Notes under the pieces: generated by a model
Seen by the model: the letters and a program-made list of their open reading frames with translations, nothing else
Database searches by the model: none
Told to the model about the DNA's origin: nothing
Program-made: the position numbers and the translations under genes
Shown here: positions 1 to 9,700 of the stretch, in pieces
Numbering within the stretch: position 1 is the first letter of the stretch
How the letters are laid out: each line of letters begins with the position of its first letter
From: SG8-41 sp035649495
Lineage (GTDB): Bacteria; Pseudomonadota; Gammaproteobacteria; Burkholderiales; SG8-41
Direction: 5' to 3'
Length of the DNA: 64,000 nucleotides
Assembly: GCA_035649495.1 (NCBI GenBank)
Contig: DASRJL010000147.1
Location: 16,810 to 80,809 of the forward strand

Positions 1-1
1 C

Positions 2-928
2 AAGCTGAAGTCCTACCCCTGCGTGGAGCTGGGCGGCGTCATCTGGGCTTACATGGGCCCGCCCGGCGAGCGGCCGCCGCTGCCGAGCTTCGAATGGGTA
101 CAGCTCCCTCCGGCGCATCGCGTCGTCACCAAGCGCTGGCAGGAGAGCAACTACCTGCAGGCGGTCGAGGGCGGCATCGATTCCAGCCACGTCTCGTTCC
201 TGCACCGCGGAGACATGGCTACGGACCCGTTCCACCGCAACACGGGTGGCGCGCGCATGGTCAAGGCTACGAAGACGACGTTCGACATTCTCGACGCTCC
301 GGGCGGCCTGCTGATCGGGGCGCGGCGGGACGCGGATCCCGGCCACTACTACTGGCGGATCACGCAGTACATCATGCCGTGGTACACGCTGATTCCGCCG
401 TACGCGAGGAACGCGCTGAACGGCCACGCCTGGGTGCCGATAGACGACGAGAACTGCATGGCGTGGTCCATGACGTTTCATCCCACCGCGCCCATACCCG
501 AGAAAGACGTGGAGCTCCTCAAGGACGGCAACGGGGTCCATGCAGAGCTGATACCCGGCACCTTTCGTCCCGTGGCCAACCGCCACAACGACTACCTGAT
601 CGATCGCGCCAAGCAGAGAAGCGGCCGCCATTACAACGGCGTCAAGGGGCTCGCGATGCAGGACGCGTCGGTGCAGGAGAGCATCGGGGCCATCGCGGAC
701 CGGACGCAGGAGAATCTCGTCTCCACCGACAACGCCATCATCCTGGCGCGCCAGCGGCTCATGAAGGCAGCGCAGGAAGTGCGCAACGGCGGCAAGGCGC
801 CAGGGCTCACTCCCGAAGGGCAACTGGTGCGCTCCGCCTCGTTCGTTCTTCCCGCCGATGCCAGTTTCAAGGAGCGGGCGCTGGACGCGGTGAAGCACCG
901 GCAAGGTGAGCCGCACGTCGCCGTCTGA
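2..928 (+). CDS. Rieske [2Fe-2S] aromatic-ring-hydroxylating oxygenase large subunit, C-terminal part (gene cut by window start)
   Basis: The reading frame is open from base 2, so only the catalytic part of the alpha subunit is visible; the N-terminal Rieske cluster domain lies outside the window. The D-x2-H-x4-H pattern (DSSHVSFLH, bases 177-203) is the mononuclear iron site of phthalate-4,5-dioxygenase-type oxygenases. The motif CVELGGVIWAYMGP near the edge is typical of the linker after the Rieske domain. The family inserts oxygen into an aromatic ring using electrons from a reductase. The substrate cannot be read from the sequence. The ring-cleavage dioxygenase at 3305 fits an aromatic pathway. 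Confidence 0.9.
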   Translation, partial: KLKSYPCVELGGVIWAYMGPPGERPPLPSFEWVQLPPAHRVVTKRWQESNYLQAVEGGIDSSHVSFLHRGDMATDPFHRNTGGARMVKATKTTFDILDAPGGLLIGARRDADPGHYYWRITQYIMPWYTLIPPYARNALNGHAWVPIDDENCMAWSMTFHPTAPIPEKDVELLKDGNGVHAELIPGTFRPVANRHNDYLIDRAKQRSGRHYNGVKGLAMQDASVQESIGAIADRTQENLVSTDNAIILARQRLMKAAQEVRNGGKAPGLTPEGQLVRSASFVLPADASFKERALDAVKHRQGEPHVAV

Positions 929-930
929 CG

Positions 931-957
931 GCGGCAAGGATGAAGGTGGAAGGATGA
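931..957 (+). repeat. short-period repeat at the oxygenase/Bug junction
   Basis: Units of the form AAGGATGAAGGTGGAAGGATGA start 3 bp after the oxygenase stop. They supply both the purine-rich ribosome-binding stretch and the ATG at 954 of the next gene. The same unit type recurs at 58903-58934. Confidence 0.6.
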
Positions 958-1934
958 TCCAACTCGCTCCCCTCCTGCCGTTCGCTTTCGGAGCGGTCCT
1001 GCTGTTCGCCGCGGCGCCGCAGCCGGCCCAGGCGCAGGACTATCCCTCGCGCCCCATCCGGCTCATCGTGCCGTTCACGCCGGGTACCGCCGCCGATACC
1101 TGGGCGAGATTGCTCGGCCCGCACATCTCGCAGCGCTGGAACGTCCCGGTCGTAGTGGATAACCGCAGCGGCGCCTCCGGCATCATCGGTATGGAGGCCT
1201 GCGCCAACGCCAATCCCGACGGCCACACGCTCCTCTTCACTGCGACCGCCTTCGGCACGCTGGCGGCGATGAACCCCAAGCTGCCCTACGATCCGCACAA
1301 GAGCTTCTCACCGGTGCTGTTGCTGGGCACGAGCCCGTTGACGCTGGTCGTCGCCAACAAGTTTCCGGCCACGAGCGTGCGCGAGCTGATCGAGCAGGCG
1401 CGGAAGCAGCCGGGAGCAATCAATTACGCGACGTCGGGCACGGGCAGCGTGTTTCACCTCACCATGGAATGGTTCAAGCTGGAGAACGGAATCAACCTGG
1501 TTCACGTTCCGTACAAGGGCATGGCGGGCGTGACGAGCGACCTCGTGGCGGGCCACGTGCAGGCCGGATTGATGGTGTTGCAGACCGTCGCACCGCACGC
1601 GCAGGGCGGCAGGGTGCGCATGCTGGCCGTGCTGGGGCGCGAGCGGGCGCCGCAGTTTCCGCAGGTGCCGACGCTCGCCGAATCGGGCATGCCCGGCATG
1701 ATCGTGGACGCCTGGGCCGGCGTCATGGCGCCCGCGAAGACACCGCGCGCCGCGATCGCGAAGCTGAACGCGGAGTTGAACGCCCTCAGCGCGCTGCCGG
1801 AAGTGCGGGAGACGCTGGCGAAGCTGGGGATAAGCGCCACGGGCGGATCGCCCGAGACCCTGGACGCGCTCGTTCGCCGGGAAATCAAGCAGTGGGCGCA
1901 GGTCGTGAAGCGCGCCAATATCAAGCCGGAGTAG
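954..1934 (+). CDS. Bug family periplasmic substrate-binding protein (TctC-like)
   Basis: 326 aa, normal length for the family. A signal peptide covers about residues 1-27 and ends in AQA before QDYPSRPIRLIVPF, the standard Bug N-terminus. Other family blocks are VVDNRSGASG, NPDGHTLL, INYATSGTGS and HVPYKG. These proteins bind carboxylates or other organic acids in the periplasm for tripartite tricarboxylate transporters, or act as sensors. No TctA or TctB gene is near. The ATG at 954, preceded by GGTGGAAGG, was preferred over the GTG at 906, which would put 16 residues before the signal peptide. Confidence 0.9.
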   Translation: MIQLAPLLPFAFGAVLLFAAAPQPAQAQDYPSRPIRLIVPFTPGTAADTWARLLGPHISQRWNVPVVVDNRSGASGIIGMEACANANPDGHTLLFTATAFGTLAAMNPKLPYDPHKSFSPVLLLGTSPLTLVVANKFPATSVRELIEQARKQPGAINYATSGTGSVFHLTMEWFKLENGINLVHVPYKGMAGVTSDLVAGHVQAGLMVLQTVAPHAQGGRVRMLAVLGRERAPQFPQVPTLAESGMPGMIVDAWAGVMAPAKTPRAAIAKLNAELNALSALPEVRETLAKLGISATGGSPETLDALVRREIKQWAQVVKRANIKPE

Positions 1935-1949
1935 CGAAGGAGGCCTGGC

Positions 1950-2936
1950 GTGGCGCAACGTTCGGTCAGGCCGATCATCGCGCGCGCCATCGTCGCGGCC
2001 GTCACCGGCATGTGCAGCACGCCCGTCGTTGCCGCGGCGCAGGATTACCCCACCAGGCCGGTGCGCGTGCTGGTGGCCTTCGCGGCCGGAGGTTTCGCCG
2101 ATTCCACTGCGCGCCTGATCGGGCAGCGGCTTGCCGAGCAACTGGGGCAGCCTTTCGTGATCGACAACCGCAGCGGGGCAGGCGGCAACATCGCGGCCAA
2201 GACTACGGCCGAAGCTGCTCCCGACGGCTACACGCTGCTCGTGCATACCGCTGCGAGCGGCATCAATGCGACACTCGCCGTGAACCCCGGGTTCGACCTG
2301 CTGAAGGATCTCACGCCCGTGGCGAACACGGTATCGGCGGCGGGTCTCTGGATAGTGCTGCCTGCGCATCCCGCCGCCAACCTTCAGGATCTCATCCGCA
2401 TGTCGAAGGGCAAGCGGCTGAATTACGCCACAGCCGGAGTCGGCACGTCTTCGCATATCGCCGGGGACTACCTGTTGCGGGTGCTGGCCGGGCTCGACGC
2501 GGTTCACATCGCATTCAAAGGCGGAGCCCCGGCGCTGGCCGCGCTGCTCGGCAACCAGGTGGAGCTCCTTTCAGCGTCGGGGTCTGCCGCGATTCCGTTG
2601 ATCAAGCAGGGAAGGCTCAAGGCGCTAGGCGTGTCAAGCCTGAAGCGCACGGCGACGTTGCCGGACGTGCCGACGGTGTCCGAGGCCGGGTTCCCGGGAT
2701 TCGAGGAGCGCTCGTGGGTGGGATACTTCGCGCCGGCCAGAACGTCCGCCGCCGTCGTCGCCCTGCTCAACCGGGAGATCAACCAGGCACTCGCGCACTC
2801 CGACGTAAAATCCAGATTCATCGCGCAAGGGATGGAATTGCACCCGGGCTCAGCAGCGGATTTTGCCCGCTACGTTCGCGCGGAAGTAGCGCTGTGGGCG
2901 AAAATCATCAAGACGACGGGGGTGAAAGCGGAATGA
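1950..2936 (+). CDS. Bug family periplasmic substrate-binding protein
   Basis: 328 aa, starting with GTG behind a strong AAGGAGG at 1937-1943. The signal peptide ends near AAAQDYPTRPVRVLVAF. Family blocks FVIDNRSGAGGN, APDGYTLLVHT, LNYATAGVGTSSH and KRTATLPDVPTVSEAG are present. It lies 15 bp after the preceding Bug gene and is probably co-transcribed. The two proteins are clearly divergent, so this is not a recent duplication. A MITE-like repeat begins about 6 bp after its stop codon. Confidence 0.9.
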   Translation: MAQRSVRPIIARAIVAAVTGMCSTPVVAAAQDYPTRPVRVLVAFAAGGFADSTARLIGQRLAEQLGQPFVIDNRSGAGGNIAAKTTAEAAPDGYTLLVHTAASGINATLAVNPGFDLLKDLTPVANTVSAAGLWIVLPAHPAANLQDLIRMSKGKRLNYATAGVGTSSHIAGDYLLRVLAGLDAVHIAFKGGAPALAALLGNQVELLSASGSAAIPLIKQGRLKALGVSSLKRTATLPDVPTVSEAGFPGFEERSWVGYFAPARTSAAVVALLNREINQALAHSDVKSRFIAQGMELHPGSAADFARYVRAEVALWAKIIKTTGVKAE

Positions 2937-2941
2937 AGGTA

Positions 2942-3249
2942 TTTAGACGTCCTCTCGAAAACACCATATTCCTGTGGACGTAGAGGGTTGACTACACCAA
3001 TGGTATGCCGACGCTTGCGGGAACTACACGGGTCGTATGATTCATCACAGGTCCTGATTCAACGCATCAAGTGTGGTGAATCCCGGATTCCAGGCCCTAC
3101 GCGTTCTCGGGCGCTTGCTGGCGATCGCTCGTACCGTCACCATCCGAGGACCTGAAATTGATGGCACAGATTTCGTGCGACACCGAAGATGGAAAGTCGT
3201 CCCAGACTCGCGGATGTCCCAGGCAGTCATTTATTAGATAGCTTCCAGA
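2942..3249 (+). mobile_element. MITE-like dispersed repeat, copy 1
   Basis: This about 308 bp stretch fills most of the gap between a Bug gene and the LigB-type gene. It shares long blocks with 28581-28896, for example ATGGTATGCCGACGCTTGCG and CACCGAAGATGGAAAGTCGT. It is bounded by imperfect inverted ends: TTTAGACGTCCTCTCGAAAA on the left, and AGATAGCTTCCAGAA on the right, which reads TTCTGGAAGCTATCT on the other strand. There is no transposase. A 61-codon minus-strand frame (3045-3230) has a similar counterpart in copy 2 but is not convincing as a gene. Confidence 0.75.
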
Positions 3250-3304
3250 ACTTAATCCGCAGGTACATACACCGCTTCTAACGATTCTTACTTGAGATAA
3301 GCCC

Positions 3305-4291
3305 ATGGCGAAACTAGTTGGCGTGTTCCAGGCGGCGCATACCCCGTTCTGCTATCGCAGGCCGGAAGACTGGAACCAGGCGCGCAGCGGACGCGCGCTG
3401 CGGGCGGACGTGCCGCTCGACGACCTGGAGTCGAATCGCCGCAAGCACGCGCGCGTCCAGGACGGCTTCGCGGTGCTGCGGCGGAAGCTGGCGGAAGCGG
3501 GACCCGATGTGATCGTGGTCTTCGGCGACGACCAGCTGGAGTGCTTCGATTTCAGCAACTATCCTGCTTTTTCCATCTACGTGGGCGAGGAGTTCGAAGG
3601 CACGCTCGCGAGCGAGGACACGCCCATCGGCGGGCTCCCGTCCCAACCGGCGAAGAAGGCGCGGCTCAAGGGGCACCGGGAACTGGGCGTCGCGCTGCTG
3701 ACCGGTCTCATGAAGCGGGGAATAGACCCGGCGTTCTGCATGGACATGCCCAAGCCGGAAGAAGGCATCGGCCACGCCGTCATGCGGCCGGCGCAATCGC
3801 TGACGGATCTCAAGACGCCGATCGTGCCGGTCCTGATCAATTGCTACTACGCGCCCCAGCCCACCGCCGCGCGCTGCTACCAGGTCGGCAGGGCGGTGCG
3901 CGAAATCATCGAGGAGCTCCCGGGGAGCCTGCGGATCGCCGTCGTCGGCTCCGGCGGCTTGTGGCATACGCCGCGGAAGAAGGGCGCCTGGTTGAACGAG
4001 GCCTTCGACGAGGCGCTGCTCGCGCACATGGCGCGGGGCGACATCAAGGCGATGGCCGCCTGCTTCGATGAGTACCAGGTTCCGGCGGGCGATGCCAGCC
4101 AGGAGATCGGGACTCGCGGAAAGGAAGTCACGGGCATGCCGGGGTTCGGCGGCCCCCAGGGCGGCACGCGCGAGACGTGCAACTGGATTGCGGCCGCCGG
4201 CGTCGTCGAGGGAACCACCGCGACCATCGTGGACCGCGTGCCGATCTACGCTTCACCCATCGACGCGGCGTTCGCGTACTTCAACCTCTGA
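3305..4291 (+). CDS. LigB-type class III extradiol ring-cleavage dioxygenase family protein
   Basis: 328 aa. The N-terminal VFQAAHTPF places His12 at the expected position of the first Fe(II) ligand in LigB-type enzymes. VVGSGGLWHTP near residue 220 matches the conserved core, and VFGDDQLECF near residue 67 matches the block with the second ligand. In protocatechuate 4,5-dioxygenase that block carries His; here Gln occupies the place, so metal binding may differ. Canonical members open catecholic rings between or next to the hydroxyls. It follows a Rieske oxygenase and two Bug genes, which suggests an aromatic-acid pathway. The substrate is unknown. Confidence 0.75.
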   Translation: MAKLVGVFQAAHTPFCYRRPEDWNQARSGRALRADVPLDDLESNRRKHARVQDGFAVLRRKLAEAGPDVIVVFGDDQLECFDFSNYPAFSIYVGEEFEGTLASEDTPIGGLPSQPAKKARLKGHRELGVALLTGLMKRGIDPAFCMDMPKPEEGIGHAVMRPAQSLTDLKTPIVPVLINCYYAPQPTAARCYQVGRAVREIIEELPGSLRIAVVGSGGLWHTPRKKGAWLNEAFDEALLAHMARGDIKAMAACFDEYQVPAGDASQEIGTRGKEVTGMPGFGGPQGGTRETCNWIAAAGVVEGTTATIVDRVPIYASPIDAAFAYFNL

Positions 4292-4296
4292 CGAGC

Positions 4297-4355
4297 CCCG
4301 CGCTACGAGCCACGAGCTACGGACGACGAAGCAGCAGTCACGATTCACGGGTCAC
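4297..4355. repeat. heptad repeat cluster
   Basis: Seven-base units follow the dioxygenase stop: GAGCCAC, GAGCTAC, GGACGAC, then GTCACGA, TTCACGG, GTCACGC. The unit changes along the cluster while the 7 bp period is kept. No gene overlaps it. Confidence 0.6.
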
Positions 4356-4417
4356 GCCATTGGTCTATCATCTACTTGCCGCCTCGTGACTGAGGCACAA
4401 CCAAAGGGGGAGTTCAT

Positions 4418-4930
4418 ATGAAAACGCTTTTCAGGACTGCGCTTGCCGTGTCGCTTGTCGCTGGTGCCGCGGGTGTCCAGGCGCAAGGGGTGATCAACAG
4501 CCAGCGGCTGTCGGCCGCGCTCGCGAACGAGCTGGTGGGCGAAACGGTCGCCATCTGCGCGAAGCAGGGCTACAAGGTATGGGCCGTCGTCGTCAATCTC
4601 GACGGCGTGCGCCAGGCCCTGCTGCGCGGCGACGGGGCGCCGATCCACTCGCAGGACAACGCGTACTACAAGGCGTACTCGGCTGCTTCGCTGACCCTTG
4701 GCCGGAACGAGGGCAGCACGAAGGAGATCGCCGACCGGATGGCCAAGAACGCGCCGTCGTCGGTGCCGACGACGCCGCTACCGAACGTAACCTATGCGGT
4801 CGGCGGGGTGGCGATCAGGGCCGGCGGCAACATCATCGGCGCGATCGGCGTGAGCGGCGCCCCGGGCGGCCAGTTCGACGAAGCATGCGCCCGCGAGGCC
4901 ATGGCCAAGATCGAGAGCCGGATGAAGTAA
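4418..4930 (+). CDS. GlcG/HbpS-like (DUF336) exported protein
   Basis: 170 aa. Residues 1-23 form a clean signal peptide (MKTLFRTALAVSLVAGAAGVQA, cleaved before QG). The rest matches the GlcG/HbpS fold: LVGETVAICAKQGYKVWAVVVNLDG, then AYYKAYSAASL, and a C-terminal GGNIIGAIGVSGAPGGQFDEACA. HbpS proteins bind heme, and GlcG proteins accompany glycolate or degradative operons without a settled enzymatic role. The exported form suggests a periplasmic cofactor or heme-binding role. The start has AAAGGGGGAG upstream. A strong terminator follows the gene. Confidence 0.85.
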   Translation: MKTLFRTALAVSLVAGAAGVQAQGVINSQRLSAALANELVGETVAICAKQGYKVWAVVVNLDGVRQALLRGDGAPIHSQDNAYYKAYSAASLTLGRNEGSTKEIADRMAKNAPSSVPTTPLPNVTYAVGGVAIRAGGNIIGAIGVSGAPGGQFDEACAREAMAKIESRMK

Positions 4931-4950
4931 ACGCGTCTTCCTGCGATTGC

Positions 4951-4997
4951 GGCTCCCGCTCCGCCGTGAGCAACGCGGCAGTGGGAGCCTTGTTTTT
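4951..4997 (+). terminator. rho-independent terminator
   Basis: GGCTCCC at 4951-4957 pairs with GGGAGCC at 4983-4989, the stem continuing inward through CCGCCG/CGGC, and is followed by TTGTTTTT. It lies 20 bp after the GlcG-like gene and ends that transcript. Confidence 0.85.
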
Positions 4998-5032
4998 CCG
5001 GTCACGAGTCACCTCCCTGAAAGGATGCCCTC

Positions 5033-5335
5033 ATGCTCTTTGCCATATCCCGCGTAGCCGCGCCGGGGTTCGCCGAAAATCGTGAAAAAAACCTGCAGCC
5101 TCACGTCGACTACCTGCGCAGCCAGAAAAACATCCTGGTCATATCGGGCGCAACGACGAGCGACGACGGCAAGCAGTACGTCGGCAGCCTGCTGATCGTC
5201 AATGTGAAGACGCGAGCCGAAGCCCAGGCTTTCGTGGATGGCGATCCGTTTACCAGGGCCGGCATGTTCACGGGCGTCACGATCACGCGCATGAACAAGG
5301 GGCAGTTCAATCCGGGGGCAGCGGAGGGGGCGTAG
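5033..5335 (+). CDS. YciI-like family protein
   Basis: 100 aa, typical YciI length. It has a ferredoxin-like alpha/beta pattern: MLFAISRVAAPG as strand 1, a helix RPHVDYLRS-like segment, then ILVISGATTSDDGKQYVGSLLIVNVKTRAEAQAF and the C-terminal DPFTRAGMFTGVTITRM. YciI-like proteins are small putative enzymes linked to degradation of chlorinated or aromatic compounds; their reaction is usually unknown. The ATG follows CTGAAAGGATGCCCTC. It stands between a terminator and a rhodanese gene. Confidence 0.8.
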   Translation: MLFAISRVAAPGFAENREKNLQPHVDYLRSQKNILVISGATTSDDGKQYVGSLLIVNVKTRAEAQAFVDGDPFTRAGMFTGVTITRMNKGQFNPGAAEGA

Positions 5336-5361
5336 TCGAAGGCGGAAGGCGGAGGATGAGG
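5336..5361 (+). repeat. heptad repeat cluster
   Basis: GAAGGCG GAAGGCG GAGGATG directly follows the stop codon. It belongs to the same short-period class as the cluster at 931-957. Confidence 0.5.
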
Positions 5362-5445
5362 GGCGCCTGTCAGCGAATTCATCGGTCGTGCGTTGATTCC
5401 CGATGGTGAGGCGCGCTTCAGCGCGTATCGAAACGGGAGAACGTC

Positions 5446-5973
5446 ATGAAATATCAACTGATTTTCGCTTTGTTCGCGTTCATGCTCTCAGTCCATATTG
5501 ACGCTGGGGCCAATCAGGTCGCCGAAAATCCGGCGATCGACATGGAGGGCTACCTCGCCGTCTCGATGGCGGCGGCGAAGCACAGGCAAACCCGCCGGCT
5601 GTCGGAAGCGGAGTTCATCCGCATGAGCCGGGAGCCTGGGACCATCGTGCTCGATGCGCGGAGCCGGCAGAAATTCGACGAGCTGCACATCAAGGGAGCG
5701 CTCAACCTGAGCTTTCCCGACATCGCCGTCGCCAGCCTCGCGCGCGCGATACCGGACAGGAGCACGCGTGTCCTCATCTATTGCAACAACAACTTCCGCG
5801 ATGCGGAAGGACCGTTTCCGAGCAAGCTCCCGAGCGCATCGTTGAATCTCTCGACCTATATCGCCCTCTACAACTACGGCTACCGGAACGTCTACGAGCT
5901 CGCGCCGCTCCTCGATATCGAGACTTCTGCGCTGGAATTTGCGACTTCCCGGCAGCCCGTGAAAGCGCATTGA
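5446..5973 (+). CDS. exported rhodanese-domain protein
   Basis: 175 aa with a signal peptide at residues 1-22 (MKYQLIFALFAFMLSVHIDAGA). The rhodanese core follows: LSEAEFIRMSREPGTIVLDARSRQKFDELHIKGALNLSF, then VLIYCNNNF with the candidate active Cys near residue 113. The loop after Cys (NNNFRD) differs from the usual CxxGxR/K cradle, so sulfur transfer is not certain. It would work in the periplasm. The gene ends 7 bp before the dehalogenase start and is probably co-transcribed with it. Confidence 0.8.
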   Translation: MKYQLIFALFAFMLSVHIDAGANQVAENPAIDMEGYLAVSMAAAKHRQTRRLSEAEFIRMSREPGTIVLDARSRQKFDELHIKGALNLSFPDIAVASLARAIPDRSTRVLIYCNNNFRDAEGPFPSKLPSASLNLSTYIALYNYGYRNVYELAPLLDIETSALEFATSRQPVKAH

Positions 5974-5980
5974 TCGTCCG

Positions 5981-6688
5981 ATGCCATCCTCGATTCCCGG
6001 CTTGCAGCAGGTTTCGATACTCACGTTCGATATTTTCGGAACGGTGCTCGACCTGACGGGCAGCATCACGCCGCCCTCCCGGCGCTTCCTGGAGCGGAAG
6101 GGCGCCGCCGTGAGCGCGGAAGTGTTCTGGGACCAGTGGCGGGCGCGGCAGCGCATCGAGCAGTACCAGGACAGCCTGATGCAGCTGGGGCACGCGGGCT
6201 ACCTGGAGACGTGCCGCCGCGCTCTCGTCTACTGCCTGCGGCTGAACGCCATCGCGTTTACCGACGCGGAAGTGCGGGACTTGATGCAGTCGTGGCAGAG
6301 CTTGACGCCGCACGCCGACGTGGCGGAAGGCCTCCGCCGCCTGAGGCCGCGCTTCAAGTTGGTCGCCCTGTCGAACGGCGAGCAGCCGTACCTGGAGCAC
6401 CTGGAGCGCGAGCGCATGCGCTTCGGCTTCGAAGCGATCATCTCGGTGCAGCGGGCGGGCGTTTTCAAGCCGCACCCGGCCGTATACCGGACCGGCGCGA
6501 TGATGCTCGGCGTGGAGCCGCAGCAGATCATGATGGTCGCCGCGCACTCCTTCGACATCATGGGAGCGCGGGCTTGCGGTTTTCGCGGCGCGTACGTGAA
6601 CCGCTACCGCCTGCCGTACGAAGAGTCGCCGTATCGTCCGGATGTCGAAACACGCGATTTCATCGAGCTGGCGGATGTTCTGACTTGA
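5981..6688 (+). CDS. HAD-superfamily hydrolase, haloacid dehalogenase type II-like
   Basis: 235 aa. HAD motif I is TFDIFGTVLD with nucleophile Asp17; motif II is ALSNG near residue 130; motif III is the Lys in FKPHPAVY; motif IV is VAAHSFDIMGA. The pattern and length match (S)-2-haloacid dehalogenases, which hydrolyse 2-haloalkanoates to 2-hydroxyacids through an Asp ester. Phosphatase activity is the main alternative. It is cytoplasmic. It follows the rhodanese gene closely and converges on the adenylate cyclase gene. Confidence 0.88.
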   Translation: MPSSIPGLQQVSILTFDIFGTVLDLTGSITPPSRRFLERKGAAVSAEVFWDQWRARQRIEQYQDSLMQLGHAGYLETCRRALVYCLRLNAIAFTDAEVRDLMQSWQSLTPHADVAEGLRRLRPRFKLVALSNGEQPYLEHLERERMRFGFEAIISVQRAGVFKPHPAVYRTGAMMLGVEPQQIMMVAAHSFDIMGARACGFRGAYVNRYRLPYEESPYRPDVETRDFIELADVLT

Positions 6689-6725
6689 AAGATCGAGCCG
6701 CCCGGCATTTCCGGCTCAATCCGCC

Positions 6726-9700
6726 CTAGGAAACCGGGGCGACGAGCTCCGCTTCGATGACCCTGAACATATCTTCGAGCCTCTCGGCATCCTTCACGGC
6801 ACCGCATTCCTTGAACAGCGCCCGCGCCCGGTCTATGTGCTCCTGGCGCGCCGGCGTGCCGGGCTCGTCGAGGCGGGCGATCTCGCGGTGGGCTATGGCG
6901 AGTGCGTAGGGCATGTCGAGACGCGTCGCCCAGTCGAGGCTCTTGACGAAGTAGCGCCGCGCCCGCCGCGTGCGGCCATCGATGCGCGCGTAGGCGCCGT
7001 GCCAGATGTACGACATCGGGCGCGCGGTGGGGTACATGAAGGCAAACATCCTGAATGTCGCTAACGTCGTCTTCAGCATCCCGCGCTCGGCCTCGGCTCC
7101 CTCGGCGCGCCGCATGGCGAACAGGGTGGTCAGCGTTTCGCCGAGTCCATGATAGCCGGCCAGGAGATAGTAGGAGCAGGTAATCGACTGCTCGATGAAG
7201 CGCACCACGCGTTCGGCGGCGAGCCGCGCCTCGCGCACGTCCCCGGCGCGCACGTGCGCCTGCGCCATCGTCCCGAACGCGAGTATCGCATCGGCGCGCG
7301 CGATGGCGTTTGGCCGGTCGCCGTGCTCGGCGAGGAGAGCTTCGAGCAGTCCCCTGGCCTCGGTGTCGCCGCCCATCGCGAGCGACAGCGCCATGCGTCC
7401 CGCGAGCCCCCACAGCTGCACCTGCACGATGCCGCGCCGGCGCCCGACCGCGTAGATTTCCTCGTAACGCTTCCGCGCCTCGACGAGACGGCCGTGGCGA
7501 TGACAGCTCACCGCGGCGAGAAACGCGGCCTCGTCCCAGCGTCTGCGGTCGCCGATCGACTCCGCGCGCGCGATCGATTCGACCATTGCCGCCTCGGCTT
7601 CGCGCCAGTGGCCGGCGCCGGCGTGGTACAGGCCGACCAGTTCGTAGATGTACGCCAGCGAAGGCAGGTGGCCGACCGCCTTGCCCGTTGCGATCGCGAG
7701 CCGCTCGTACATGTCGGAGAGCGGGAACAGCAGCATGATCGCCGTCGTTACTATGACGTTCCCGTAGCTGCGCGCGAGCTCGGGCGAAGCCCCGGCCTCC
7801 TCGGCGAGGTTGAGCGCCGTCACGGCGCCGCTCATCGACTGGACCAGGGCATTCTCCATGTAGTAGATCTGGCACAGCCGCTCGTTCGCCCGCGATGCGT
7901 CGAGCAGGAGGCGACTGTGCGGCCCCGGCTCCTTCACGAACCGGCCCGGAAAAAGTCGATGCAGGGTCTGCACGACCACGGCCTTCATAAGGCGCGTGAA
8001 GTGCTGCCACAACGGCCCGGGGGGCGGACGCCCCATGAGCGTCAACGCGCGGTTCAGGTGCTCGCGGCTCTCGTCCTGCCTGCCGAGCGCGTAGTACGCC
8101 TCGCCGAGCTGCTCGTTCCATAGGGCGCGCCGGACCGGGTCGCTCAGGCCGGGGGTTTTCTCGTCGAGCGCCATCGCCTGGTTGAAGAAGCTGATCGCCT
8201 CGTCGTTCGCGTAGCTCGCCACCGCGCGCATGCCGGCCTGCTCGAGGTAACCGATCGCCTTCGCGCTGTCTTCCGCCTTGGTGTAATGGTGCGCGAGGGT
8301 CGGGTACCAGGGCGCGAGATCGGCGGCGTACTCGCTCTCGTACCACACGGCGATCGCGCGGTGCAGCTCGCGCCGCTGCGCGAACAGCATGAGGTTGTAG
8401 GCGACCTGCTGCGTGATGATGTGCTTGAAGATGTAAAGCCGCTCGGGTGCGACGGTCTCGACCTGGGCGAGATCGACGATCTTGAGGACGTCCAGATGCT
8501 CGCCTATGTTCGGCCGCTCGGCCTCGACTGGGTGGACGGAGAGCAGCAGCCGCTCGAGAAAGGTGCGCCCGACCACGCTCGCGACCTTGAGCGAGAGCTG
8601 CTGCTCCGGCGTGAGGCGGTCGATGCGCTCGGAGACGACGCCCTCGACGGTGTCGGGCATCGAGAGCGCCTGCACGTCGATGCCCGGCGCGATACGGCAC
8701 TGGCCCTTGTCGATGATGATGTGCCCCGCGTCGCGCAAGGCGTAGGCCATCTCTTCGGTGAAGAAGGGATTGCCTCCCGCCTTCTCGCCGATCATGCGGG
8801 CGACCGGCTCCGGCAGCGTCTCGATGCCGAGCCGCCGGCAGGCGAGCGCGATCGCTTCCTCGGGCGCGAGGAGATCGAGCGTTATCTTGACCGCGCCCGG
8901 GGTCATGATGATGTAGCCGTACTCGATGGGGACAGGCGGCGGGATGGGCCGCGTCGCGATCACCAGCAGCAGCGACCTCACGTCGCGCGCGACCAGGCGC
9001 GTGAAGGCCCACGAAGCGGAATCCTTCCAGTGCGCGTCCTCGATAATTATGAGTAATGGCGACGCCGTATGCCGGAGGATGCCGAGCAGGAGGTCGTGCG
9101 TGTTGTCGGCGCGCAATTCGCCTTTCATCTGCGCCGTGATCTCGTTCTCGGGCAGGTCGAGCGGGAAAACCACGTTCAGGAGCGGCGCCAGCCTGGAGAG
9201 CTCGGGAGCCGGAGCGAGGAGCGACAGCACGTGGTCGCGGCGCGCCTGCGGCTCGGTCACCTGGTCGAGACCGAGCAGCGTGCTGAATACGCCGCGCCAG
9301 GCATGGTAGGGCGTAGAGCGCTCGATCGAGTCCGCCGCCCCGACTGCCGCGCGCACTCCGGCTGCCCTGGCGTAGTTCTCGATCTCCTCCAGCAGCCGCG
9401 ACTTGCCGATCCCGGCCTCACCCTCGATCATCACGATCGCGCCCGCACCGCCTGCCGACAGCACCTGGAGCTGCGCGGTGAGCGTCGCCAACTCGGCATG
9501 GCGACCGACGATGGCATGCTCCGAGCGCCGCCGTGTCACTGTCGCCAGCGCTTGCTCGAGCGGCCGGTAGACCTGTATCGGTTCCGCCTTGCCCTTGACC
9601 CGGATGGGCTCGAGCTTCTCGAAGGCAAACGCTTCAGGCGCGGCGTCGTAGGTAGGCGCATCGCACAGGATCGAATCGGGGGCGGCCTGCATGAGGCGGG

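Noticed and set aside
3045..3230. A conserved 61-codon gene in MITE copies 1 and 2
   Set aside because: The frame is broken in copy 3 and similarity is what DNA identity would give.
6604..9012. A long minus-strand reading frame of about 800 codons in a different frame from the cyclase
   Set aside because: It lies inside the adenylate cyclase gene and shows only Arg/Ala/Pro-rich translation without domain signatures, typical of a GC-rich shadow frame.
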